A stretch of 64,000 nt of DNA from Halomonas sp. 1513. Lineage in GTDB: Bacteria > Pseudomonadota > Gammaproteobacteria > Pseudomonadales > Halomonadaceae. Position numbers and translations under genes: made by a program. The stretch spans positions 3,658,001-3,722,000 of the forward strand of contig CP019326.1 in the NCBI GenBank assembly GCA_001971685.1. The letters run 5' to 3'. Shown here piece after piece: positions 49,155-57,738 of the stretch (the first letter of the stretch is position 1; each line of letters starts with the position of its first letter). The notes under the pieces were generated by a model. The model searched no databases. It was given only the letters and a program-made list of their open reading frames with translations, and was not told the DNA's origin.

Positions 49155-50150
49155 ATGCCCGCACGACACGCCCTGAGTCCCGCCCTGGAGCGCCTGCACC
49201 TGGTGTGGGATGTGCTGATCATGCTGCTGGTGATCGCCAACCTGAGCCTGCTGCTGATCGACGGGCTGTTCCTGCTCGACCCGCTGAATGCGGCCTTCGA
49301 GCGCCTGGCGCCGGGGCTTCACCAGGCCTACGACCAGCGTATCCACGCCAACTTCATCGCCATCGACCTGATGTTCGTGGCGGTGTTCGTCGCCGATGTT
49401 CTGCTCGGCTGGGCAGTGGCGATCATCGAGCGCCGCTATCACCGCTGGTTCTTCTACCCCTTCGTGCACTGGTACGACGTGCTCGGCTGCATCCCGGTGG
49501 GCGGCTTCCGGCTGCTGCGCGTGCTGCGGGTGATCTCGCTGGTCCAGCGCCTGCACCGGCTGGGGCTGATCGATGTGCGCCAGTGGCAGCTCTACGCCTT
49601 CGTCGCCAAGTACTACGACATCCTGCTCGAGGAGCTTTCCGACCGCATTGCGCTGCGCCTGCTGGGCAATATCCAGCAGCAGGTGCAGGCCAGCGACTCG
49701 CTGTCAGGGCGCGTGATCGAGGAGGTGGTGATGCCGCGCAAGCAGGCGCTGGTCCATGAGATCACCCGCCGGCTGGAGGACATGGCCGGCAGCGCCTACC
49801 GACACAACCGCGGCGACCTGATGCGCTACGTCAGCGCGCTGGTCGGCCGCACCCTGGAGAACAGCCCCGAGATCCAGCGCCTGCGGCGCCTGCCGATGGG
49901 CCGCCAGCTGAGTGCAGCGCTCGACGACACCCTCAGCGATATCGCCTGCCGGCTGGTGGAAGAGGCCGCCAACGGGCTGCGCTCACCGGAGTTCGAGCAG
50001 CTGCTGGAGCGGGTTGCCGACAGCAGCCTGGAGGCCTGGCTCAAGGTCGACAGCCACAGCGATGCGGTGACCGAGAAGGTGCTGGTGGATATGCTCGAGG
50101 TACTCAAGGAGCAGGTGCGGAGGCAGCGCTGGAAGGACCGCTACGACTAG
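49155..50150 (+). CDS. voltage-sensor-like membrane protein without pore domain
   Basis: The 331-residue protein has four hydrophobic segments in its first 150 residues. The fourth, GFRLLRVLRVISLVQRLHRL, has arginines at three-residue steps, the S4 pattern of voltage sensors. No S5-pore-S6 part with a selectivity filter follows. The remaining about 180 residues are soluble, helical and charged (QQVQASDSLSGRVIEEVVMP). AAGGAGA marks the ATG at 49155. It may be a voltage- or membrane-potential-linked regulator or a proton-conducting sensor; no function is known to me. Confidence 0.75.
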   Translation: MPARHALSPALERLHLVWDVLIMLLVIANLSLLLIDGLFLLDPLNAAFERLAPGLHQAYDQRIHANFIAIDLMFVAVFVADVLLGWAVAIIERRYHRWFFYPFVHWYDVLGCIPVGGFRLLRVLRVISLVQRLHRLGLIDVRQWQLYAFVAKYYDILLEELSDRIALRLLGNIQQQVQASDSLSGRVIEEVVMPRKQALVHEITRRLEDMAGSAYRHNRGDLMRYVSALVGRTLENSPEIQRLRRLPMGRQLSAALDDTLSDIACRLVEEAANGLRSPEFEQLLERVADSSLEAWLKVDSHSDAVTEKVLVDMLEVLKEQVRRQRWKDRYD

Positions 50151-50161
50151 GTAGATTTTCT

Positions 50162-51550
50162 CTATAACGTGGCCGGCGCCAGCGGCGGCGCGTCGAGCAC
50201 CTCGAGCAGAGTCTGCAACGCCTGCTCGAGGGCCCCGCGCGAGGCCGCCGCGCTGAGGCAGAGGCGAATCGCCTGGGGTGCGGGTTCGCTGCCCACGCAG
50301 AACGGCTCGGCGCTGGTGACGCGCACGCCGCGGCTCGCCAGGGCCTCGACCAGCGCCGCGCTACGCATGCCGCTAGGCAGCGTCAGCCACAGGTTGGCCC
50401 CCAGCGGCTGGCCGCTGACCTCGAAGCCGGCCAACTGGCGCCGGGCCAGCGCCTGGCGTGCCGCCAGCTCGTCGCACTGCCATGCCAGCAGCGTCTCGGC
50501 GTCACCGCTGGCCAGCCACTGACAGACCGCCTCGATCATCAGCGGCGGCACCATCCAGCTCTGCGCCCTGAGACTAGCCGCCAGCCGCTCGCGCAGCCGC
50601 TCAGGCGCGCGTAGCACGCCTATCCGCAGCCCCCCGGCCAGCACCTTGGCGGTGCTGAACACGAACAGCGTACGCTCCGGCGCCAGCCGATAGAGCGGCG
50701 TGCCTCGCGCCTCGGCGGGCAGATACTGCACGCCGTCCTCGAGCAGCCAGATATCGTATTCGCGGGCCAGCGCCACCAGCCGCCGCCGGCGCGCCTCGCT
50801 GAGGCTGGCCCCGGTAGGGTTGTTCTGATCCGGGGTGACGTAGACCAGCCGCGGCGGCTGGCGCATGCACAGCCGTGCCAGCGCCTCGACGTCCATGCCG
50901 TCGGCGTCCATGGCGATGCCGTCGACCTTGAGATGCGCCTGCTGGGCGGCACCGATCAGCCCCGGGTAGGTCAGCGCATCGGCGGCCAGCCGCTCGCCGG
51001 GGCGCAGCAGCGTGGTCAGCGCAAGGCTGATGCCGTGCTGCCCGCCCTGAGTGATTAGCAGCTCCTCGGCGGGCAGCGCCATGCCCAGCGTGGCCAGCCA
51101 GTCGGCCAGCACCCGGCGCTGCTCGAGCAGGCCCTCGGCGGCCTGGTACTCCACCGCCGCCTGCAGCAGCCGCGGCTGTTGCGCCATACCACTCAGCGCC
51201 CTGCCCAGCGCCTCGGCGCGCAGCGGATGCGGCGGCGGCAGGCTGAGGCTGAGATCGATCAGGCCGGCCTCGCCCTCGGCGCCCGGGGTAGGAAAGGCCG
51301 GCGCCGCCGCAGCGTCGCGCACATAGGTGCCGCTACCTACCCTGGCCACCAGCCAGCCCTGGCGCTCGGCCTCGGCATAGCCGCGGGTCACGGTGCCCAC
51401 CGTGACGCCCAGCGCATCGGCCAGGCGACGCTGGGGCGGCAGGCGGTCGCCGGCGGCGAGCTCGCCGCCCTCGATGGCCGCAACAATGGCCTCACTAAGC
51501 GCCCGGTAGCGCGGGCCGTGGGGAGAGAGCGGGGGCACCCAGATTGTCAT
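50162..51550 (-). CDS. MocR/PdxR-type GntR-aminotransferase regulator
   Basis: The 462-residue protein has an N-terminal winged helix (YRALSEAIVAAIEGGELAAG, RLPPQRRLADALGVTVGTV) and a C-terminal fold-type I aminotransferase domain. The PLP lysine is in FSTAKVLAGGLRIG; TPDQNNPTGASL and LLEDGVQYLP are other PLP-site parts. Such proteins regulate transport or metabolism genes with an amino acid or vitamin B6 effector. It is divergent from a LysE-type exporter, the likely target. The ATG at 51550 lies inside a palindrome. Confidence 0.93.
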   Translation of the reverse strand: MTIWVPPLSPHGPRYRALSEAIVAAIEGGELAAGDRLPPQRRLADALGVTVGTVTRGYAEAERQGWLVARVGSGTYVRDAAAAPAFPTPGAEGEAGLIDLSLSLPPPHPLRAEALGRALSGMAQQPRLLQAAVEYQAAEGLLEQRRVLADWLATLGMALPAEELLITQGGQHGISLALTTLLRPGERLAADALTYPGLIGAAQQAHLKVDGIAMDADGMDVEALARLCMRQPPRLVYVTPDQNNPTGASLSEARRRRLVALAREYDIWLLEDGVQYLPAEARGTPLYRLAPERTLFVFSTAKVLAGGLRIGVLRAPERLRERLAASLRAQSWMVPPLMIEAVCQWLASGDAETLLAWQCDELAARQALARRQLAGFEVSGQPLGANLWLTLPSGMRSAALVEALASRGVRVTSAEPFCVGSEPAPQAIRLCLSAAASRGALEQALQTLLEVLDAPPLAPATL

Positions 51551-51559
51551 GGTGACAAT
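51543..51559. promoter_or_regulatory. palindrome overlapping the MocR start codon
   Basis: ATTGTCA and TGACAAT flank a 3-base centre, perfectly matched, over the regulator start codon at 51550. A second, distant inverted pair, ATCCATT (51562-51568) and AATGGAT (51633-51639), brackets the divergent promoter zone. These are plausible autoregulatory and target sites. Confidence 0.5.
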
Positions 51560-51633
51560 AAATCCATTGACGTTAATTACTGCAAGATTATGCTGACAAA
51601 AGCGACACAATCAAGCAGAAAAACTCAAATTGA

Positions 51634-52251
51634 ATGGATACAATCATGCTGGAAGGATTGGCCTTTCTCGGCCCGGCGGCGCTCTACATGATGTCGATGA
51701 CCATCACCCCGGGGCCCAACAACGTGATGCTCACCGCCTCCGGGGCCAACTACGGATTCTGGCGCACCATGCCCCACATGCTGGGCATTCTCGGCGGCTG
51801 CTTCGCGCTGTTTGCCGGCATCGCCCTGGGCCTGGGTCTGCTGTTCGAGCGCTACCCGCTGGTGCAGACCACGCTGCGCCTGGTGGGCAGCGGCTATCTC
51901 CTCTACCTGGCCTGGAAGATCGCTACCGCCCCGCCGCCGGACCTGCGCCTGCGTGGCGAGGGCCGGCCGCTGACCTTCTGGCAGGCCGCCGCCTTCCAGT
52001 TCGCCAACCCCAAGGCGTGGGTGATGGGCCTGGCGCTGATGGCCGGTTTCCTGCCTCAGGGCGGCGACACGGTGCTCAATGCGCTGCTGCTGGCCGCCTT
52101 CGCCGAGCTGGTGGCGCTGCCCTGCATCGCCCTGTGGGCCGGCTTTGGCACCGCCATCGGCCGCGTCCTCAAGACGCCCCGCGCCTGGCGGCTGTTCAAT
52201 GCCAGCATGGGCGCCATGACCGCCGCCTGCGTGATCCTGATTCTACGCTGA
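51634..52251 (+). CDS. LysE/RhtB-family amino acid exporter
   Basis: The 205-residue protein has about six membrane segments and the LysE signature MSMTITPGPNNVMLTASGAN, with NPKAWVMGLALMAGF. It probably exports an amino acid sensed by the divergent MocR regulator. Starts at 51634 and 51646 are both possible; the second has GGA at a fair distance. Confidence 0.92.
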   Translation: MDTIMLEGLAFLGPAALYMMSMTITPGPNNVMLTASGANYGFWRTMPHMLGILGGCFALFAGIALGLGLLFERYPLVQTTLRLVGSGYLLYLAWKIATAPPPDLRLRGEGRPLTFWQAAAFQFANPKAWVMGLALMAGFLPQGGDTVLNALLLAAFAELVALPCIALWAGFGTAIGRVLKTPRAWRLFNASMGAMTAACVILILR

Positions 52252-52255
52252 GCGC

Positions 52256-52582
52256 CTAGCCGCAGGTGATCTGCTCGATACGGTCGTCGTCGAGGCGGAT
52301 ATTGAGGCGGTCGGGGCGATGATCCATGGTTGCCGCATCGCCGGGACGCAGCACCCGTACCGTTGCGGCACCGCTCTCCGCCTCGATGGACCCGCGCAGC
52401 GCCTCGTCGAAGTCGCGGCCGACGCGGTCCTGCACCGTGCGGGCGCCGCAGGTATCACCGCGCTGGGTCACGCTGGGTGGCTCCGGGGCCGGCTCGCGCG
52501 GCACGCTGGGGCCGGCACTGGTACAGGCGGCCAGTGCCAGGCTTGCCGCCAGCGCCGGCAGGTAACGTGGAAGGGTAAGCAT
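52256..52582 (-). CDS. I78-family peptidase-inhibitor lipoprotein
   Basis: A 108-residue lipoprotein with lipobox LAAC (Cys20). The ending VRVLRPGDAATMDHRPDRLN and IRLDDDRIEQITCG, with the two cysteines of the domain (DTCGARTVQ and ITCG), matches the I78 inhibitor family. It probably protects against host or competitor proteases in the envelope. It is convergent with the LysE gene, 4 bp apart. Confidence 0.85.
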   Translation of the reverse strand: MLTLPRYLPALAASLALAACTSAGPSVPREPAPEPPSVTQRGDTCGARTVQDRVGRDFDEALRGSIEAESGAATVRVLRPGDAATMDHRPDRLNIRLDDDRIEQITCG

Positions 52583-52674
52583 GCTGACTCCTTGTCATCA
52601 TGGATAAGGCCATACGTAAAGCGGGCGAGCCAACCGGCCCGCCCGCAACAGCTTATCTGACACACGCAGAATGC

Positions 52675-52806
52675 TTAGTTGGCTGCATCCTGCACCGCTT
52701 CACCACCGCGCTCGACGTCCTGGCCGGCGCCGTCCATGGTGTTGCAGCCCGCCAGGGCGCCAGCGGCCATGAGCAGGGCAAAACTGAGGGCAATCGCTTT
52801 TTTCAT
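52675..52806 (-). CDS. entericidin-type small lipoprotein, copy 1
   Basis: A 43-residue protein, MKKAIALSFALLMAAGAL then AGCNTMDGAGQDVERGGEAV, lipobox LAGC. It matches entericidin EcnA/EcnB, envelope lipoproteins linked to bacteriolysis under stress. A second copy with the same length lies at 52934-53065. About 127 bp separate the two genes. The gap contains the ribosome site GGAG and no further gene. Confidence 0.9.
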   Translation of the reverse strand: MKKAIALSFALLMAAGALAGCNTMDGAGQDVERGGEAVQDAAN

Positions 52807-52933
52807 CTGTGTTCTCCTTAACACTGGTATGTAGCAAACAACGGTTTGGGATCCGTGTCGTCCATTCCTTCCTTGAAGTAATGGCCTTAGTCAGCCTAAC
52901 AGCCATACCCTGACTTTGCACAATCGGGCTGGC

Positions 52934-53065
52934 TCAATCCGCCGAGCGCTGAATGGCCTCTCCACCCGCCTCGATATCCTCGCCTGCACCGCGCATGGTG
53001 TTACAGCCGCTGAGCAGCGACAGGGTGAACAGCGAGAGTAGAATAGCAGCTGATAACCGTTTCAT
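52934..53065 (-). CDS. entericidin-type small lipoprotein, copy 2
   Basis: A 43-residue protein starting MKRLSAAILLSLFTLSLL, lipobox LSGC, then NTMRGAGEDIEAGGEAIQ. It is clearly paralogous to the copy at 52675. GAGGAT precedes the ATG at 53065; a longer open frame upstream is not family sequence. In enteric bacteria EcnA is the antidote and EcnB the toxin, but which is which here cannot be told. Confidence 0.9.
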   Translation of the reverse strand: MKRLSAAILLSLFTLSLLSGCNTMRGAGEDIEAGGEAIQRSAD

Positions 53066-53170
53066 GGTCATATCCTCGTTCCTTGACTGGTCTGGCGGAA
53101 AGGTCCGCGCTGCTATCAATCTAGCAGCTGTACAGATCGGCGTTATGACTATTCGGCCCGAGGAGGCACC

Positions 53171-53596
53171 ATGCACGAACTCACCCTTGACCCGCGGCTC
53201 GAGGCCGACACCTATCCCGTCACCGAGCTACCGCTATCGCGGGTACTGCTGATGAACGATGCACGCTTCGCCTGGCTGGTGCTGGTGCCGCGGCGCAACG
53301 GCGCCTGCGAGGTCAGCGACCTCAGCGAGGCGGACCAGGCCCAGCTGTGGCGGGAAGCCACCCGCTTGGGCAGCGAGCTCAAGAGTGCGCTGGGTGGCGA
53401 CAAGCTGAATATTGCTGCCCTCGGCAACGTCGTCTCCCAGCTGCACGTCCACGTGATCGTGCGCCACCGCGACGATGCCGCCTGGCCGGCGCCGGTATGG
53501 GGCCACGGCGAGGCCCAACCCTATGACCTGGATGGCCAGGCCGAACGCCGCGACCTGGTGCTGGCGCTGGTCGAGGGCATGCGCTTCGAGCACTAG
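53171..53596 (+). CDS. HIT-family protein
   Basis: The 141-residue protein has LGNVVSQLHVHVIVRHRDD at the triad site, giving Gln-x-His-x-His in place of His-x-His-x-His. ARFAWLVLVPRRNG is the usual strand pair. HIT proteins hydrolyse or transfer nucleotides. It overlaps the nickel/cobalt transporter end by 4 bp on the opposite strand. Confidence 0.88.
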   Translation: MHELTLDPRLEADTYPVTELPLSRVLLMNDARFAWLVLVPRRNGACEVSDLSEADQAQLWREATRLGSELKSALGGDKLNIAALGNVVSQLHVHVIVRHRDDAAWPAPVWGHGEAQPYDLDGQAERRDLVLALVEGMRFEH

Positions 53597-54642
53597 CCGA
53601 AAGGCGAGGAGCGCGGCGCCGGAGCCGCGTCGTCCTGGGTCTGGCCGCCGCGTTCGGTCCCCGGCGTCAGCAGCGGATCACGACTCGGCGAGCTGACGCC
53701 GGCCACCGACAGCGACACGCCGAGCAGCACGATGGTCAGCCCGCCCGCCAGGGCGGCCCAACCCACCATGCGCTGTACGCGGCTGGCGCTGGCCTGCCGC
53801 GCCAAGCGCCGCTCGGCCCAGCCACGCGCCATGACGCTGGCCAAGGCCAGCGCCGACACCGCCAGCGCCGTGCCCACCGCCATCACCAGCACCGCACTGA
53901 CCCCGACCCAGAACTGCCCGAGCAGCGATGCCGCGCCGAGCAGCAGCACCCCACCGCTGCACGGGCGCATGCCGATCGCCACTACCGTCGCCAACGCGGT
54001 ACGCCAGTCCGCCGCCTGCTGAGGGTCGACATGGTGGGCACTGCCGCAGCCGCAGTGCTCATGATGATGGTGGTGAAGGTCGCCGCCCGCCGTGTCTCGA
54101 TGGGTCGCTGCGGCGCCGACGCTGGCCGACGCCGGCGAGTGCCGCAGCTGACGCACGGCGCGCCAGCACAGCCATAGGCCGAGCAGAGTGACCATGGCGA
54201 AGCTGGCCTGCTCGACCCATACCACCGAGCCCATCGCCTGGCGGGTCAGCCAGCCCAGGCCATAGACCAGCACGGCCACCAGCGAAATGGCCACCAGCGC
54301 CTGCAGCAACGAGGCGGCACACGACAGCGCCAGGGCGCGACGCAGGGCACCGCCCTGGGAGAGCAGGTAGGTGGTCAACACCGCCTTGCCGTGACCGGGC
54401 CCGGCGGCGTGGAAGACCCCGTAGCCGAAGCTGATGCCCAGCAGGGTTGCCCAGGCCGCCGGCGACGGCGTGCCCGACAGCTCGGTGATCGCCAGCGTCA
54501 GCGCACGGTGCAGGTCGCGCTGCCAGGCCACCACCTGCAGACTGATCGCCTGGGCCCCGCCCTGGAACAGCCAGATCAACCCGGCCACGGCCAGGATGCC
54601 GAGCAGGCCACCCAGCCACACCGCGCCGCTCATACGTCGCAT
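53593..54642 (-). CDS. NicO-family nickel/cobalt transporter (RcnA-like)
   Basis: The 349-residue protein has about seven membrane segments. FGYGVFHAAGPGHGKAVLTT and GMRPCSGGVLLLGAASLL are NicO signatures, and a histidine-rich loop (DLHHHHHEHCGCGSAHH) lies between. It should move Ni2+, Co2+ or Zn2+, most likely outwards. GGGAGA lies upstream of the ATG at 54642. It overlaps the DUF1007 gene by 13 bp. Confidence 0.92.
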   Translation of the reverse strand: MRRMSGAVWLGGLLGILAVAGLIWLFQGGAQAISLQVVAWQRDLHRALTLAITELSGTPSPAAWATLLGISFGYGVFHAAGPGHGKAVLTTYLLSQGGALRRALALSCAASLLQALVAISLVAVLVYGLGWLTRQAMGSVVWVEQASFAMVTLLGLWLCWRAVRQLRHSPASASVGAAATHRDTAGGDLHHHHHEHCGCGSAHHVDPQQAADWRTALATVVAIGMRPCSGGVLLLGAASLLGQFWVGVSAVLVMAVGTALAVSALALASVMARGWAERRLARQASASRVQRMVGWAALAGGLTIVLLGVSLSVAGVSSPSRDPLLTPGTERGGQTQDDAAPAPRSSPFG

Positions 54643-55307
54643 TGGATCTCTCCCGTTTCCGCGAAGTAGCGGCCCAGGCCGTCCGGTGCCTCGTCGGTGA
54701 TATCCAGCCGCGCCGCCTGTGCTACCCGTGCCGGATCGGGATCGGCCGGAATGATGCGGGTTTGGCAGCGCTGGTCGGCACCGGCCATTACCAGTGCCGC
54801 ATCACTGGGGCCGTCGCCCTCCTCTTCGTGCAGCACCTCGATGTAATAGGTGGGGTCGTAGACGCGATAGGCCAGCGGTTCGCCGTTCAGGGCCAGCGGC
54901 GCTTCCAGCGGCAGCAGAAAGACGAACTCGACGCGCCCGTCACGCTCCATCACCGTGTACTCCTCCACGTCGCCCAGCGCCACCGTGTCGTCGGCGTGTC
55001 GCAGCTCGGTGAAGTAGCCCTGGGGCGCCAGAGTGTCGCGGATCTCCATGCCCAGCAGGTCGAGGCGCTCTTCGAGGCTCTCCTCGCCCTGGGCGCGGCC
55101 GAGTTCCTCGAGCAGTACCAGGCTGTAGAAGGGATCCATCCGCCAGCGCTGGTGCAGCGCCTCGACGCGCCCCTCGTCATCGAGGATCACGCGCATGCTC
55201 ATGTCGATCCAGCCGTGGGGGTGCGCCCAGGCCAGGCACGGCAGCAGCGTCAACGCCACGCCGAGTGCCAGTCGCCGCCAACAGAAATATCCTGTGCTTG
55301 CTGTCAT
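54630..55307 (-). CDS. DUF1007-family periplasmic protein
   Basis: The 225-residue protein has a signal peptide ending LPCLAWAH, and then HPHGWIDMSMRVILDDEGRV, the DUF1007 start, whose His-x-His may bind metal. DUF1007 genes are regularly paired with NicO transporters. An alternative ATG at 55331 is in frame; neither start has a strong ribosome site. Confidence 0.88.
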   Translation of the reverse strand: MTASTGYFCWRRLALGVALTLLPCLAWAHPHGWIDMSMRVILDDEGRVEALHQRWRMDPFYSLVLLEELGRAQGEESLEERLDLLGMEIRDTLAPQGYFTELRHADDTVALGDVEEYTVMERDGRVEFVFLLPLEAPLALNGEPLAYRVYDPTYYIEVLHEEEGDGPSDAALVMAGADQRCQTRIIPADPDPARVAQAARLDITDEAPDGLGRYFAETGEIQCDV

Positions 55308-55357
55308 GCGTTTCACTTTTCGCTCGAACATCTAGGTTGGAGATCCTGTCATGGGGC

Positions 55358-55729
55358 TCATGGTGCCAGCCCCAACGCGGCCTGCAAGTCCACCAGCAGG
55401 GGGTCGAGACTCTCGGGGGCCAACGGCTGATTGCCGCGCTGCCCGCTGAGCGAGATCAAGGCGCCGTGGGGGCTCTCCTCGACCTCGAGGCGCAGTCGAT
55501 AGCCAGGCCAGACCGCCGAGACGGCGTCGGCACGGCCCAACTCGGCATCGGCGTGGCGAATCACGTAGCCGCGCTCGGCCAACACTTCTATCCCCGCCGC
55601 CAGCGCCGCCTGGCGCTCCACCGGCAGCACGAAGGCGCGCGGTTCCGGGGCCATCGGCGCGGCGGCGCAGGCGCCGAGCAGCGCCAGCAGTGCGAGGATC
55701 AGCAGCCGTCGAGCAAGATCGCGAGTCAT
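55358..55729 (-). CDS. small lipoprotein, paralogue of the upstream gene
   Basis: A 123-residue protein with lipobox LGAC (Cys21). IEVLAERGYVIRHADAELGR and AVSAVWPGYRLRLEVEE resemble a stretch of the upstream lipoprotein (VDVLEREGYRITHTEASMGI). It overlaps that gene by 4 bp, so the two are coupled. Function unknown. Confidence 0.85.
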   Translation of the reverse strand: MTRDLARRLLILALLALLGACAAAPMAPEPRAFVLPVERQAALAAGIEVLAERGYVIRHADAELGRADAVSAVWPGYRLRLEVEESPHGALISLSGQRGNQPLAPESLDPLLVDLQAALGLAP

Positions 55730-56316
55730 GGCGCCCCCCGTTCGGCTGCCACGGCTTGTTCAATTGCCCGACACAAGCTGGCATCGCCGCTGCGCGATTC
55801 ACGTACCGCGCCTTCGGCATCAATCACCCGACTATCCTGGGAGACCAGCACCTGCTCGCGGGGCACGACCAGCGACACGCGCTCGATGCGCGTGGCGTCG
55901 GCCGGGAAGCCGCCGCCATAGCCGGCACGACCGCCGCCAACGCCAATGCCGAAGCCGACCCCGGAACCCACCGATACCTGGCCGCCGCTGCCGACACCGC
56001 CGCCGATGCTGCCGAATACGCCGCTGCCGCGCGACCAGCGGTCGTCGTAGCGGGCGCCATAGCCGGGCAGCACGCGGCTACGCTCGGCGCTGACGATGCC
56101 CATCGAGGCCTCGGTGTGGGTGATGCGGTAACCCTCGCGCTCCAGCACGTCCACGGCGGCACGTGTCACCGCGCCGCGCTCGTCGTCGCCCAGCGCCCAG
56201 CGGCACTCTGCCGGCGCCCCACCCCGGTGCTCCGGCAGCGTCGCCGGACCGGCAGCACAGCCCGCCAGCGTCACCAGCGGCAGCCACCAAAAATAGCGCC
56301 ATCGTCCTTGCTGCAT
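55726..56316 (-). CDS. glycine-rich lipoprotein of unknown function
   Basis: The 196-residue protein has lipobox LAGC (in WWLPLVTLAGCAAGP), a domain with VDVLEREGYRITHTEASMGI, a glycine-rich middle (GSIGGGVGSGGQVSVGSGVG), and an ending RIERVSLVVPREQVLVSQDS. GGAGGAGA marks the ATG at 56316. It shares a short domain with the next gene. I know no function; an outer-membrane or envelope role is likely. Confidence 0.82.
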   Translation of the reverse strand: MQQGRWRYFWWLPLVTLAGCAAGPATLPEHRGGAPAECRWALGDDERGAVTRAAVDVLEREGYRITHTEASMGIVSAERSRVLPGYGARYDDRWSRGSGVFGSIGGGVGSGGQVSVGSGVGFGIGVGGGRAGYGGGFPADATRIERVSLVVPREQVLVSQDSRVIDAEGAVRESRSGDASLCRAIEQAVAAERGAP

Positions 56317-56446
56317 TGGCTCTCCTCCGCGTCGCTGCAGGCAGTCTACGTCGAAAACGCTGCCCTTGCAGTGCCCCACTCTCTGCTGCTATGACCACAG
56401 CAGGCTAGGATAAGCTCAGTTATCTCCATTCGCCGACGAGACGCCC

Positions 56447-57583
56447 ATGCATATACTGATTGCCCCCGATAGTTACAAGGATGCACTCCCCGCCAGCGAC
56501 GCCGCGCGCGCCATTGCCCACGGCATCCAGCGCGTCCTGCCCGATGCCACGCTGACGCGCTGCCCGATGGGCGACGGCGGCGAGGGCACCCTCGATGCGC
56601 TGCTCGACGCCACCGGCGCCGAGCGCCGCGTGCAAACCGTTCAGGACGCCCTCGGCCGCCCGTGCCAGGCGGCCTGGGGCTGGCACGCCGAGACCCGCCG
56701 TGCGTTTATCGAGCTGGCCGAAGCCAGCGGCCTGCAGCAGATCCCCCGCGAGCAGCGCAGCGCCCTGCACAGCACCACCCATGGCGTCGGCGAATTGATC
56801 CTGGCGGCGCTGGATGCCGGCGCCGAGACGCTGCTGCTGACCCTCGGCGGCAGCGCCACCAACGACGCCGGGGCCGGCATGCTGGAGGCGCTTGGCGCAC
56901 GGCTGCTGGATGCCGAGGGCAAGCCATTGGCGCCCGGCGGCGCCGCGCTGGCCGAGCTGCAGACCCTCGACCTGAGCGGCCTCGACCCGCGCCTCGCCGA
57001 GCTTCAGGTGGAGACCGCCGTGGACGTCGATAACCCGCTGCTCGGCGAGCGCGGCGCCAGCGCCATCTTCGGGCCCCAGAAAGGCGCCAGCGAGGCCGAC
57101 GTGGCGACCCTCGATGCGGCACTGGCGCACTTCGCCGACAGCACCGCCGCGGCGCTCGGCAACGATCACCGCGACCTCCCCGGGGCGGGTGCCGCCGGCG
57201 GCATGGGCTTCGCCGCCCGCGCCTTCTTCGGCGCCGAACTACGGCCGGGTATCGAGCTGGTCATGCAGCAGGTCGGCTTCGAGGCGCTGCTGGCCGAGGC
57301 CGACCTGGTGATTACCGGGGAAGGCCAGCTCGACGGCCAGAGCCTGTCGGGCAAGACCCCGGTGGGCATCTCGCGGCGCGCCGCGGCCAACGGCGTGCCC
57401 TGCGTGGCACTGGTGGGGCGTCTCGGCGAGGGCTGGCAGGCCTGCCATGACCAAGGCATCAGTGCCGCCTTCGCACTGGCCGACGGCCCGATGGCCCTCG
57501 ACGAGGCGCTGACACGCTGCGCCGAGCTGCTCAGCGAGCGCGCCGAAGGCGTGGCGCGGCTGTTCAATGCAGGTCGCGGTTGA
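56447..57583 (+). CDS. glycerate kinase (GarK/GlxK type)
   Basis: The 378-residue enzyme phosphorylates D-glycerate. Family marks: MHILIAPDSYKDALPASDAA at the start, GDGGEGTLDAL, LGGSATNDAGAGML, and VITGEGQLDGQSLSGKTPVG. Full length. It stands alone, divergent from the lipoproteins, with no glyoxylate or tartronate genes near. Confidence 0.95.
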   Translation: MHILIAPDSYKDALPASDAARAIAHGIQRVLPDATLTRCPMGDGGEGTLDALLDATGAERRVQTVQDALGRPCQAAWGWHAETRRAFIELAEASGLQQIPREQRSALHSTTHGVGELILAALDAGAETLLLTLGGSATNDAGAGMLEALGARLLDAEGKPLAPGGAALAELQTLDLSGLDPRLAELQVETAVDVDNPLLGERGASAIFGPQKGASEADVATLDAALAHFADSTAAALGNDHRDLPGAGAAGGMGFAARAFFGAELRPGIELVMQQVGFEALLAEADLVITGEGQLDGQSLSGKTPVGISRRAAANGVPCVALVGRLGEGWQACHDQGISAAFALADGPMALDEALTRCAELLSERAEGVARLFNAGRG

Positions 57584-57738
57584 AAAACGCCTCAAGGAGC
57601 GGCATCACCTATGCACAGGCGCCGTGATGGCGCCATTGCCTGGCGCTATGGCGATCATGGCGACAATTCGCTAACCGCCACGCGCCACGCCCAGTAGACT
57701 CATGGGCATTCATCATCAGGGATCGAGGAGGCAACCGC

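Noticed and set aside
57600..57738. Possible terminator or small RNA between glycerate kinase and dps
   Set aside because: Only short GGCGCC repeats with no stable stem plus T-run; not enough to call.
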